Of a stretch of DNA of 49,378 nucleotides, positions 27,470-35,727 are shown piece by piece. Source of the DNA: an uncultured Flavobacteriaceae bacterium (GTDB lineage Bacteria > Bacteroidota > Bacteroidia > Flavobacteriales > Flavobacteriaceae); the NCBI GenBank assembly GCA_913048115.1, contig CAJWVI010000012.1:1-49378 (forward strand). The letters are read 5' to 3'. The translations under genes and the position numbers were made by a program. Position 1 is the stretch's first letter. Each line of letters starts with the position of its first letter. Under the pieces are notes generated by a model. That model worked only from the letters and a program-made list of their open reading frames with translations. It was not told the origin of the DNA and ran no database searches.

Positions 27470-28564
27470 TTAAACGTTAAATCTAAAATGCATTACATCT
27501 CCATCTTTAACAACATATTCTTTTCCTTCTACACCCATTTTTCCAGCCTCTTTAACTTTAGTTTCACTACCAAAGGCAACATAATCACTATACCCTATAA
27601 CTTCTGCACGAATAAAACCTTTTTCGAAGTCTGTATGAATTACTCCTGCTGCTTGTGGCGCTGTTGCTCCAACTGGGATGGTCCAAGCACGAACCTCTTT
27701 AACACCTGCAGTGAAATACGTCTGTAGGTTTAATAACTTATAAGCTCCGCGAATTAATTTTGCAGATCCTGGCTCACTTAAGCCTAAATCTTCTAAAAAC
27801 ATTTGGCGCTCATCAAAAGAGTCCAACTCTGTAATATCTGCCTCTGTACCAACCGCCAAAATAACTACTTCAGCGTTTTCTGAGGCTACTGACTTCTTCA
27901 CCTTGTCTACGTATGCATTTCCATTAACTGCTGCATCTTCATCAACGTTACACACATACATTACTGGTTTATCTGTAATAAACTGTAATGGCTGCACAAA
28001 CTCCTCTCTGTCCTTTTCTGAAATATCAATAGCTCGTATAGATTGCCCTTGTTCTAAACCGTCTTTAATTAGTAACAGAACAGTTTCCTCTTTTTGTGCT
28101 TCTTTATTACCCGTACGTGCAGAACGTTTTACTTTTTCTAATTTTTTATCTACTGTTTCAAGATCTTTTAACTGCAGCTCTATATCAATAGTTTCTTTAT
28201 CTCTAATTGGATCTACGTTACCGTCTACATGTATGATGTTATCATTATCAAAACAACGAAGCACATGTAAAATAGCATCGGTCTCTCTAATGTTTCCTAG
28301 AAATTGATTTCCTAGTCCTTCACCCTTGCTTGCTCCTTTAACTAAACCTGCAATATCTACAATTTCAACAGTAGCAGGAAGTACTTTCTCTGGATTCACT
28401 AATTCTTCCAACTTTACCAAACGATCGTCTGGCACATTTACCACTCCTATATTAGGCTCAATGGTACAAAACGGAAAGTTTGCACTCTGAGCTTTTGCGT
28501 TAGACAAACAATTAAAAAGGGTTGATTTACCTACGTTTGGCAATCCTACAATTCCTGCTTTCAT
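27470..28564 (-). CDS. ychF: Redox-responsive ribosome-associated ATPase YchF
   Basis: A 364-residue Obg-family P-loop protein that hydrolyses ATP rather than GTP and binds the ribosome. The motifs are [15 protein letters not shown] (G1), [30 protein letters not shown] (G3), [10 protein letters not shown] in the place of the GTP-specific NKxD, and a C-terminal TGS domain ([32 protein letters not shown]). Length matches the family (about 363). A TATATTTG box (minus strand, 28595-28588) lies 23 bases before the ATG. Confidence 0.97.
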   Translation of the reverse strand: MKAGIVGLPNVGKSTLFNCLSNAKAQSANFPFCTIEPNIGVVNVPDDRLVKLEELVNPEKVLPATVEIVDIAGLVKGASKGEGLGNQFLGNIRETDAILHVLRCFDNDNIIHVDGNVDPIRDKETIDIELQLKDLETVDKKLEKVKRSARTGNKEAQKEETVLLLIKDGLEQGQSIRAIDISEKDREEFVQPLQFITDKPVMYVCNVDEDAAVNGNAYVDKVKKSVASENAEVVILAVGTEADITELDSFDERQMFLEDLGLSEPGSAKLIRGAYKLLNLQTYFTAGVKEVRAWTIPVGATAPQAAGVIHTDFEKGFIRAEVIGYSDYVAFGSETKVKEAGKMGVEGKEYVVKDGDVMHFRFNV

Positions 28565-28587
28565 TCTTAGATATATTAAAATGCGTG

Positions 28588-28595
28588 CAAATATA
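28588..28595 (-). promoter_or_regulatory. Putative -7 promoter element of ychF
   Basis: TATATTTG on the minus strand matches TAnnTTTG exactly, 23 bases before the ychF ATG. No TTG is found at the usual upstream distance. Confidence 0.5.
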
Positions 28596-28599
28596 CCTC

Positions 28600-28860
28600 T
28601 TTAGCCGAAATTTTAAGACTTAAATAGCGTTCTGTTTGTGTAAATAAATAATCCAGCACACCTGCCGTATAGCCACTACAATTAAAGAGAAATACATGCC
28701 AGTGTGTAAGGCGTGGTTTAGCGCTTATAAGCCCTTTAAAGGCAAGACTGCCTCTATGTAGCCATCACAACAATAAAACATAGGGTATTTCGCCAAAGCG
28801 CTCTTAAAGACCTATAGAAAGCCTAAAGTTATATCCAGCAACATGAACAACTAATTTAAA
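28600..28860. other. Unexplained intergenic stretch with gene-like fragments
   Basis: About 260 bases between ychF and the rpsA terminator hold no gene. The G+C looks higher than in neighbouring spacers. Short palindromes occur (GCTTATAAGC, CCTTTAAAGG, and AGGCA/TGCCT around 28743-28756), and AGCGCT appears twice, followed each time by similar bases. On the minus strand two short open pieces look protein-like: about 17 codons ending HVAGYNFRLSIGL-stop (to 28804), and about 34 codons ending VVAIRQVCWIIYLHKQNAI-stop. They may be remnants of an older gene or repeat, or chance. Confidence 0.35.
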
Positions 28861-28863
28861 AAA

Positions 28864-28892
28864 AAAGAGCTCTGATAATATCAGAGCTCTTT
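28864..28892. terminator. Hairpin terminator after rpsA
   Basis: AAAGAGCTCTGA (28864-28875) pairs with TCAGAGCTCTTT (28881-28892). A run of T follows on the minus strand. It stops rpsA transcripts 21 bases past the stop codon. Confidence 0.9.
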
Positions 28893-28913
28893 AGTATTTG
28901 AAAAAATGGGTGA

Positions 28914-30827
28914 TTATTTTTTACCGTCCATTTTGTCTTTCAATGCTTGAAGTGCAGAGTTAGCGTCACCTAGTGTAGGCTTCGATTCGTCAGACTGCTT
29001 TTTAGCTTTCTTAGCAGCTTGCTTCACGATTTTTGCTTCCTCTTCTTTGTGAATTGCCATGTGAGAGGCTACCACTTTCTTGAATTCTTTGTTGAACTCA
29101 ATAATTTGGAATTCTGCTTCTTCACCTTTCTTCACGTCTGTTCCATCTTCTTTTTCTAAGTGACGTTTTGGTACAAATGCTGTGATATCCTCATTAAAGT
29201 TGATTACCGCTCCTTTGTCTACTATCTCGTCAATAGCTGCTTTATGTACAGAACCTACAGCAAACTCAGCTTCATACTTATCCCAAGGATTTTCTGTAGT
29301 TTGTTTGTGCCCTAGGCTTAATTTACGTCCTTCTACATCCAATTCAAGTACAACTACCTCTAGTGTATCTGAAATGTTTGTAAATTCACTTGGATGCTTC
29401 ACTTTCTTAGTCCAAGAAAGGTCAGAGATGTAAATAAGTCCATCAATTCCTTCTTCTAGTTCAACAAAAACACCAAAGTTTGTAAAGTTACGTACAATAC
29501 CTTTGTGAGTAGATCCTACTGGATACTTTGTTGTGATGTCTGTCCATGGGTCTGGCGTTAATTGCTTAATACCTAAACTCATTTTACGCTCTTCACGATC
29601 CATAGTCAATACTTGTGCCTCAACTTTATCACCAACATTTACAAAATCTTGTGCACTACGCAAATGCGTAGACCATGACATTTCACTTACGTGGATCAAT
29701 CCTTCAACACCTTCAGCAACTTCAATAAATGCACCGTAGTCTGCAATAACAACTACTTTACCTTCTACTTTATCACCAATCTTAAGTTCTTCACCAAGAG
29801 CATCCCAAGGATGTGCACTTAATTGTTTAAGACCTAATTGTATACGTGTTTTGTCCTCGTCAAAGTCAAGGATTACAACGTTTAATTTCTGGTCAAGCTC
29901 TACAATCTCGTTAGGGTGGTTGATACGAGACCAAGAAAGATCTGTAATATGCACCAATCCATCAACACCACCAAGATCTACAAAGACTCCATAAGAAGTA
30001 ATGTTTTTAACAACACCTTCTAGTACTTGTCCTTTTTCAAGCTGCCCAATAATTTCTTTTTTCTGCTCTTCGATATCTGCTTCGATAAGCGCTTTGTGTG
30101 ACACAACAACGTTTTTAAATTCGTGGTTAATTTTCACGACTTTAAATTCCATTGTTTTGTTTACGTATACATCGTAGTCTCTAATTGGTTTCACATCAAT
30201 CTGTGAACCTGGTAAGAATGCTTCAATACCAAATACGTCTACAATCATACCTCCTTTAGTACGACATTTCACAAAACCGTTAACGATAGTACCTTCATCG
30301 TGTGCTTTATTTACACGATCCCAAGCCATAATAGTTCTGGCCTTACGGTGAGAAAGAATTAATTGTCCAGTTGCATCTTCACGCACGTCAATTAATACCT
30401 CTACTTTATCTCCAACTTTTAAACCTGGATTGTAACGAAATTCGTTAAGTGAAACAACTCCTTCAGATTTAGCGTTGATGTCTATAATAGCATCACGGTC
30501 TGAGATATGCACCACTTCTCCTTTAACAACTTCATCATCTAAAGTGTCTACAAAGTTTTCTGTTACTAATTTTTCAAACTCTAATAACTTACCATCGTCT
30601 ACGGGATCAATTCCTTCTTCGTAGTTATGCCAGTTAAAATCTGTTAAGAATTTTTCAGGGTTTAATTCCTTAAGAGAAGGCTCTCTTTTTGGTTTTTCTG
30701 TAGCCTGGGCTTCAGTAGTTTCTCCAGTTTCTATAACTTCTACTACAGGAGCTTCTACTTTTGGAGTTCTTTTTCTTGTTTTCTTAGCAGCTGGTTTTAC
30801 TGCCTCGTCTTTTGCTTTTTCAGCCAT
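28914..30827 (-). CDS. rpsA: 30S ribosomal protein S1
   Basis: A 637-residue RNA-binding ribosomal protein that helps mRNA bind the 30S subunit. A Lys/Glu/Thr-rich N-terminal tail of about 75 residues comes first. Six S1 repeats follow: EVVKGEVVHISDRDAIIDI, GTIVNGFVKCRTKGGMIVDV, GQVLEGVVKNITSYGVFVDL, GDKVEGKVVVIADYGAFIEV, GSTHKGIVRNFTNFGVFVEL and GSVHKAAIDEIVDKGAVINF. The C-terminal tail is Lys/Ala-rich. Repeats 3-5 have the most canonical DGL(V/I)HI(T/S)DLSW motif. It is longer than the E. coli protein (557) because of the tails, as in other Bacteroidota. cmk and porQ lie upstream. Confidence 0.97.
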   Translation of the reverse strand: MAEKAKDEAVKPAAKKTRKRTPKVEAPVVEVIETGETTEAQATEKPKREPSLKELNPEKFLTDFNWHNYEEGIDPVDDGKLLEFEKLVTENFVDTLDDEVVKGEVVHISDRDAIIDINAKSEGVVSLNEFRYNPGLKVGDKVEVLIDVREDATGQLILSHRKARTIMAWDRVNKAHDEGTIVNGFVKCRTKGGMIVDVFGIEAFLPGSQIDVKPIRDYDVYVNKTMEFKVVKINHEFKNVVVSHKALIEADIEEQKKEIIGQLEKGQVLEGVVKNITSYGVFVDLGGVDGLVHITDLSWSRINHPNEIVELDQKLNVVILDFDEDKTRIQLGLKQLSAHPWDALGEELKIGDKVEGKVVVIADYGAFIEVAEGVEGLIHVSEMSWSTHLRSAQDFVNVGDKVEAQVLTMDREERKMSLGIKQLTPDPWTDITTKYPVGSTHKGIVRNFTNFGVFVELEEGIDGLIYISDLSWTKKVKHPSEFTNISDTLEVVVLELDVEGRKLSLGHKQTTENPWDKYEAEFAVGSVHKAAIDEIVDKGAVINFNEDITAFVPKRHLEKEDGTDVKKGEEAEFQIIEFNKEFKKVVASHMAIHKEEEAKIVKQAAKKAKKQSDESKPTLGDANSALQALKDKMDGKK

Positions 30828-31172
30828 TTGTTATTGTTTGTATTGTCTTCTAATATTTACGCGAAAGCAAACTATAGAAGGCTTTACTTTGTATTCTATG
30901 TAGTTGTAATAGTAAAACGATAAACCCATAGAAGGATTATTTTTAATTTATATGTTCCAAATTGCTATTACTACATCGTCAAAATGGGCTGCAAAAATAA
31001 TTCTTTTCTTTTTAATTTCAAAAGTATAACACAAATAAATCTACTTCTTTTAGGTTATCTTTCCTTAGAAGAAGATTAATGTCATAAAAACTTGATTAAA
31101 AAGGAGCTAACACCAACAAATGCCTTTAAATACAAAGCGATCAAAGGGTGTCAAAAAAGAGATAATTATAGA
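30828..31172 (-). promoter_or_regulatory. rpsA upstream region with putative promoter and long leader
   Basis: No gene is seen in these 345 bases. On the minus strand TACTTTTG (31026-31019) fits the -7 consensus, which would give an rpsA leader of roughly 180-190 nt. A well-spaced TTG element is not apparent. Ribosomal-protein leaders often carry autoregulatory structures. I did not find one I could draw with confidence, so its presence is inference. Confidence 0.4.
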
Positions 31173-31868
31173 TTAAACACGTCCTGCAATTCTGTCTTTC
31201 GCTAATTGTAATATAATATGAAACTGATCTTCCAAATTCATTTCACTGTTATCTATGGCAATAGCATCATTAGCCTTAGCAAGAGGAGAGTCTTCTCGTG
31301 TAGAGTCAATATGGTCACGCTCCATAACATTAGCCAACACATCATCAAAAGAAACAGCATCGCCCCCTTGTGTAAGTTCTTTATAGCGTCTCTCTGCCCT
31401 AGTGGTTGCAGAGGCATCTAGAAATATTTTAAGTTCGGCGTCTGGAAATACAACGGTACCAATGTCTCGCCCATCCATAACAACACCTTTACCCTGCCCT
31501 AGTTTTTGCTGTTGGTCTACTAGCTTACTACGCACGGCAGATATTGCAGCAACAGGACTCACCTGTGCTGAAACCTCTAGAGTACGTATTTGTTTTTCAA
31601 CATTTACATTATTTAAGAATACCTCGGCAGCACCTGTATCTTCATTTTTCTGAAAATGAAGCACAACTCCCCCTAAGGCATTGATTAAGGCAAGGCTATC
31701 TACTCCATTTTTTGAAATAAAACCTTGCTGCATAGCAAACAGTGCTACTGCTCGATACATGGCACCTGTATCTACATATATATAGTCTAGCCAATCTGCC
31801 AATTGCTTTGCAATGGTACTTTTTCCTGTAGAGGAAAAACCGTCAATAGCGATGGTAATTTTTGTCAT
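31173..31868 (-). CDS. cmk: Cytidylate kinase
   Basis: A 231-residue kinase that phosphorylates CMP and dCMP with ATP. The P-loop GFSSTGKSTIAKQLA is at residues 9-23. YVDTGAMYRAVALFA, the MDGRDIGTVVFPDAELKIFLDA stretch and the RD-containing lid (MERDHIDSTREDSPL) are diagnostic. Length is normal. Its ATG overlaps the stop of porQ by one base, so the two are translationally coupled. rpsA follows downstream, the usual cmk-rpsA order of many bacteria. Confidence 0.97.
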   Translation of the reverse strand: MTKITIAIDGFSSTGKSTIAKQLADWLDYIYVDTGAMYRAVALFAMQQGFISKNGVDSLALINALGGVVLHFQKNEDTGAAEVFLNNVNVEKQIRTLEVSAQVSPVAAISAVRSKLVDQQQKLGQGKGVVMDGRDIGTVVFPDAELKIFLDASATTRAERRYKELTQGGDAVSFDDVLANVMERDHIDSTREDSPLAKANDAIAIDNSEMNLEDQFHIILQLAKDRIAGRV

Positions 31869-32887
31869 TACTGTAAATCTATGTTAAGACCAAAAAAACT
31901 AGTCGAGGCCGCAGTGTTATATTTTGAATACGAATAATTTACGCGCACTTTATTAAGCTTTATACCAAAACCAGCACTTATACCAGAAAAAGCTCGTGTA
32001 TCAATAATACGTAATTCTTCTGCACGTCTAAAGTTATATCCTAGCCGAATGTTAAAACCGCTTTTTGGAAACAATTCGATTCCAAAAATTACATGGCGCA
32101 TTGCTTCATCTATAAAATTAGTATTTTCTGAGGTAACAGCGCCCTCTAAATCTGTAATTTCTCTATCTGGGTTATTAAAAGCTAGATCCCAACGTTGAAC
32201 ATTTTCTAAAGTAAAATGCCACCGAATAGGTATGTTTTCTAGGATTTGAGAAACTCCAAGAATGATTTCAAAAGGAAGGGGTTCAATCTCTATATCATAA
32301 GGCGTGAGTTGAGTACCTATATTTCTTGCCACACCAGATATTTGCAAATCCCAATCTTCATGCACATACATTAAACCTAGATCTGCAGCAACACCAAATG
32401 AGCTGTACTGTTCTAGCTTAGATGATATAAATTTAATATTTCCGCCGTAATGAAAATTAGTATATGGAATGTTACGAGCATGCCCTACAGAAATAGCGAC
32501 CTCTGCTCCACTAAAGCTGTTGGTGGCATTTCCTTGTTCATCAAAACCGTCAAAATCTCCATAGTTAATGTAGGTAATTCCAGCGTGTATTACTTGAGTA
32601 TACCTGTCCCAGGAATAAGCATAGGCTACAGTACCATAATTAACGTCGCCTAGGTAGTTATTGTAGTTTACCGATAACTGCTTGTCCATTGCTGGATTGA
32701 TAGCCGCAGGATTAAAAAGTCCTTGAATAGGATCATAATCATAATTAGTAACTATTTTTCCACCTAAAGCGGCTTGCCGAGGGTTGTTTGCTAAGTTGAG
32801 AAACTGATAGGATGCACGGCCCCCAATTTGTGCATACGCAGAAAAAGCTAGTAGAGAGATTAATAAAAATAAAACCTTTTGGTTCAT
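31868..32887 (-). CDS. porQ: Type IX secretion system protein PorQ
   Basis: A 339-residue outer-membrane beta-barrel protein. PorQ works with PorU, PorV and PorZ in the attachment complex that processes T9SS cargo. The signal peptide is MNQKVLFLLISLLAFSAYAQ. The mature start GGRASYQFLNLANNPRQAALGGK, with DPIQGLFNPAAINPAM, is characteristic of the PorQ/PorV family. The C-terminus is beta-rich with alternating aromatic residues. I start at the ATG at 32887. An upstream GTG at 32899 would add four residues before the signal peptide. Linkage to cmk is common in Bacteroidota. It implies the organism has a type IX secretion system. Confidence 0.93.
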   Translation of the reverse strand: MNQKVLFLLISLLAFSAYAQIGGRASYQFLNLANNPRQAALGGKIVTNYDYDPIQGLFNPAAINPAMDKQLSVNYNNYLGDVNYGTVAYAYSWDRYTQVIHAGITYINYGDFDGFDEQGNATNSFSGAEVAISVGHARNIPYTNFHYGGNIKFISSKLEQYSSFGVAADLGLMYVHEDWDLQISGVARNIGTQLTPYDIEIEPLPFEIILGVSQILENIPIRWHFTLENVQRWDLAFNNPDREITDLEGAVTSENTNFIDEAMRHVIFGIELFPKSGFNIRLGYNFRRAEELRIIDTRAFSGISAGFGIKLNKVRVNYSYSKYNTAASTSFFGLNIDLQ

Positions 32888-32967
32888 ACGTGATGGCACA
32901 GTATTCTTTAGTAGGATAACGAGTGTAAGTATAATTTATTTTTAGTAGATCAAAAAAGAGTTTTAAT

Positions 32968-33006
32968 AAAAAAACAGCTAGCTATTAAAACGGCTAGCTG
33001 TTTTTT
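32968..33006. terminator. Hairpin terminator after lon
   Basis: AAAAAACAGCTAGC pairs with GCTAGCTGTTTTTT around a 10-base loop (32983-32992). It separates lon from the porQ-cmk transcript. Confidence 0.88.
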
Positions 33007-33014
33007 CTTTCTTC

Positions 33015-35465
33015 TTATAGTTTTTTTGCCCCTTTTACCTTTTCTTTTGTTAATGCAAACGCCAAAACATCACTCATTTCTTTGACATAATGGAAGGTTA
33101 ATCCTTTTAAATACGCAGGATTAATTTCATCAATATCACGTTTGTTTTCCTCACAAAGTAAAATTTCTTTGATGCGAGCACGTTTTGCTGCTAGTATCTT
33201 TTCTTTAATTCCACCAACTGGCAGTACCTTACCACGAAGGGTAATCTCACCAGTCATTGCCAAACTCTTTTTTACTTTACGTTGGGTAAATAAAGAAACC
33301 AAAGAAGTAAGCATCGTGATTCCTGCACTTGGACCATCTTTGGGTGTAGCACCCTCTGGCACATGAATGTGTACGTTATATTTTTCAAAAATATCCTGAT
33401 TGAGCCCTAGTTTTTCTGCGTTAGATTTAATATACTCCAAGGCAATAGTTGCAGATTCCTTCATGACTTTACCAAGATTTCCAGTCATGTTAAGGGTTCC
33501 TTTTCCTTTACTAATGGTAGATTCTATAAATAAAATATCTCCTCCAACACGAGTCCAAGCCAATCCAGTAACCACACCAGCAACTTGATTGTTTTCATAT
33601 TTATCACGCTCTAATCTTGGCACACCTAGTATTTCAATAACATCGTTGTTGCTTACTTTGATGTCATAAGATTCTTCCATGGCAATTTTCATGGCAGCAT
33701 ACCGCACTGTTTTGGCAATTTGCTTTTCTAAACCACGCACACCACTTTCACGCGTATACCCTTCTACTATTTTTTCAAGCTGAGGCTTCCCTACTTTGAG
33801 GTGCTCTTTACTAAGACCGTGTTCTTTTAATTGTTTTGGTAATAGATGCTGCTTACCTATTTCTACTTTTTCTTCAATAGTATACCCTGTAACATTTATA
33901 ATCTCCATACGATCTCTCAGGGCTGGTTGTATGGTACTTAAACTATTTGAGGTTGCAATAAACATTACCTTAGATAAGTCATAGCCAAGCTCTAAGAAAT
34001 TATCATAGAATGAACTGTTTTGCTCAGGGTCTAGTACTTCTAACAATGCAGAGGATGGATCTCCTTGACTACCAATAGAAAGTTTATCAATTTCATCTAA
34101 TACAAAAACAGGATTGCTTGTTCCTGCTTTTTTTAAGCTCTTAATAATACGCCCTGGCATGGCACCTATATATGTTTTTCTATGGCCGCGTATTTCTGCC
34201 TCATCTCTTAGTCCTCCCAAAGAAATACGAATGTATTCTCTACCCAAGGCTTCTGCTACAGATTTCCCTAAAGATGTTTTACCAACACCAGGAGGTCCAT
34301 ACAAACAAAGAATGGGAGACTTCATGTCATTTCTAAGCTTTAAAACAGCAAGGTATTCTATAATGCGTTTTTTAACATCATCGAGCCCGTAATGGTCTCT
34401 ATCTAAGATTTTCTTAGCGGCTTTAAGATCAAACTTGTCTTTACTAAATTCATTCCAAGGGAGCTCTAGTAGAAGGTCTAAGTAATTTTTTTGAATGCTG
34501 TATTCTGCTACCTGTGGATTTAAGCGCTGCATTTTAGTCAACTCATTTTTAAAATGCGCGGCCGTATCCTCATTCCATTTTTTAGACTTACCGCGGGCTC
34601 GCATTTCTTCAATTTCAGCTTCAGAAGAACTGCCTCCCAATTCTTCCTGAATGGTTTTCATTTGCTGATTTAAAAAATACTCACGTTGTTGCTTGTTAAT
34701 GTCTGTATGTACTTTTGTGTGTATATCATTACGTAAAGAAAGTTTTTGCAACTCAAGATTCATGTAACGTAAGGTCTCTAGTGCTCTTTCTTGTAAATCG
34801 TTAATTTGCAACAATGCTTGCTTTTCTGCTACTGAAATATTCAAGTTTGAAGAAACAAAATTTATCAAAAAAGAAGGGCTTTCTATATTCTTTATAGCAA
34901 AGGAGGCATCACTAGGTATGTTTGGGCTATCCTTGATGATGGCCAATGATTTCTCTTTAATGGTTTCTACAATAACCAAAAACTCTGCATTGTCTTTGGC
35001 AGGTCTTGCTTCCTCAACAGCTCTTACAGTGGCCGTAAGATATGGCTCTGTAGTAATTACCTCAGACACTTGAAACCTTTTTTTACCTTGAATGATCACC
35101 GTAGTGTTACCGTCAGGCATTTTTAAAACCTTCAATATTTTGGCTACAGTACCGATAGTATTAATGTCATCAATGCCTGGATCTTCATTTGCTTCTTCCT
35201 TTTGAGAAACCACACCAATAATTTTTCCTTCTTTATTGGTTTCATGAATAAGTGCGATAGATTTGTCACGTCCTGCAGTAATCGGAACGACAACACCAGG
35301 AAACAAGACAGTGTTACGCAAAGGTAAAATTGGAAGTATTTCTGGAAGATCTTCATTATTCATTTCTTCTTCATCTTCTGTAGACATTAACGGAATAAAT
35401 TCTGCATCATCTTGAAACTCTTGAAATGACAAACTGTCTAATAAGGATACTTTTGATTTTGACAT
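33015..35465 (-). CDS. lon: ATP-dependent protease La (Lon)
   Basis: An 816-residue cytoplasmic AAA+ protease that degrades misfolded and some regulatory proteins. In order: the LON substrate-binding domain (LPILPLRNTVLFPGVVVPI, about residues 44-240); a coiled-coil linker (YFLNQQMKTIQEELGG); the AAA+ domain with Walker A GPPGVGKTS, Walker B VFVLDEID and the sensor region; and the C-terminal protease domain with the Ser-Lys dyad at about Ser713 (DGPSAGITM) and Lys756 (GGIKEK). Length is usual. The acidic N-terminal tail (about 40 residues) is longer than in E. coli. porQ lies downstream beyond a terminator. Confidence 0.97.
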   Translation of the reverse strand: MSKSKVSLLDSLSFQEFQDDAEFIPLMSTEDEEEMNNEDLPEILPILPLRNTVLFPGVVVPITAGRDKSIALIHETNKEGKIIGVVSQKEEANEDPGIDDINTIGTVAKILKVLKMPDGNTTVIIQGKKRFQVSEVITTEPYLTATVRAVEEARPAKDNAEFLVIVETIKEKSLAIIKDSPNIPSDASFAIKNIESPSFLINFVSSNLNISVAEKQALLQINDLQERALETLRYMNLELQKLSLRNDIHTKVHTDINKQQREYFLNQQMKTIQEELGGSSSEAEIEEMRARGKSKKWNEDTAAHFKNELTKMQRLNPQVAEYSIQKNYLDLLLELPWNEFSKDKFDLKAAKKILDRDHYGLDDVKKRIIEYLAVLKLRNDMKSPILCLYGPPGVGKTSLGKSVAEALGREYIRISLGGLRDEAEIRGHRKTYIGAMPGRIIKSLKKAGTSNPVFVLDEIDKLSIGSQGDPSSALLEVLDPEQNSSFYDNFLELGYDLSKVMFIATSNSLSTIQPALRDRMEIINVTGYTIEEKVEIGKQHLLPKQLKEHGLSKEHLKVGKPQLEKIVEGYTRESGVRGLEKQIAKTVRYAAMKIAMEESYDIKVSNNDVIEILGVPRLERDKYENNQVAGVVTGLAWTRVGGDILFIESTISKGKGTLNMTGNLGKVMKESATIALEYIKSNAEKLGLNQDIFEKYNVHIHVPEGATPKDGPSAGITMLTSLVSLFTQRKVKKSLAMTGEITLRGKVLPVGGIKEKILAAKRARIKEILLCEENKRDIDEINPAYLKGLTFHYVKEMSDVLAFALTKEKVKGAKKL

Positions 35466-35668
35466 AGTATGTTGTAAGACATTGTGTCACAAACTAAGGC
35501 GAGACAAGGTCGTTTATTATATTTATTTTTTAACAATGAAATTGTAAAACCACTGATAATCATAATAATTGGTAGGCTTTACCCCTATTATAATTCAATT
35601 TGCATGCCACATAAGCCCGCCAGGTATTTAACCATTGAAATATTAAACCTTTGTTTTTTATAAAAACC

Positions 35669-35705
35669 AAAAAAGCCTTTTCAAATATATTGAAAAGGCT
35701 TTTTT
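35669..35705. terminator. Hairpin terminator after the three-repeat lipoprotein gene
   Basis: A perfect 16-bp stem (AAAAAAGCCTTTTCAA with TTGAAAAGGCTTTTTT) around a 5-base loop. T-rich on the minus strand past the stop at 35728. Confidence 0.9.
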
Positions 35706-35727
35706 ATATGTGTTTATGAAATGTTTG

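Noticed and set aside
27903-28307. 134-codon Ser-rich open frame opposite ychF
   Set aside because: Antisense to a highly conserved gene. The Ser/Thr-rich composition is typical of shadow frames.
28681-28760. Possible integron attC-like site
   Set aside because: The palindromes are short. No R-Y-Y-Y-A-A-C / G-T-T-R-R-R-Y core pair with proper spacing could be found, and there is no integrase or cassette nearby.
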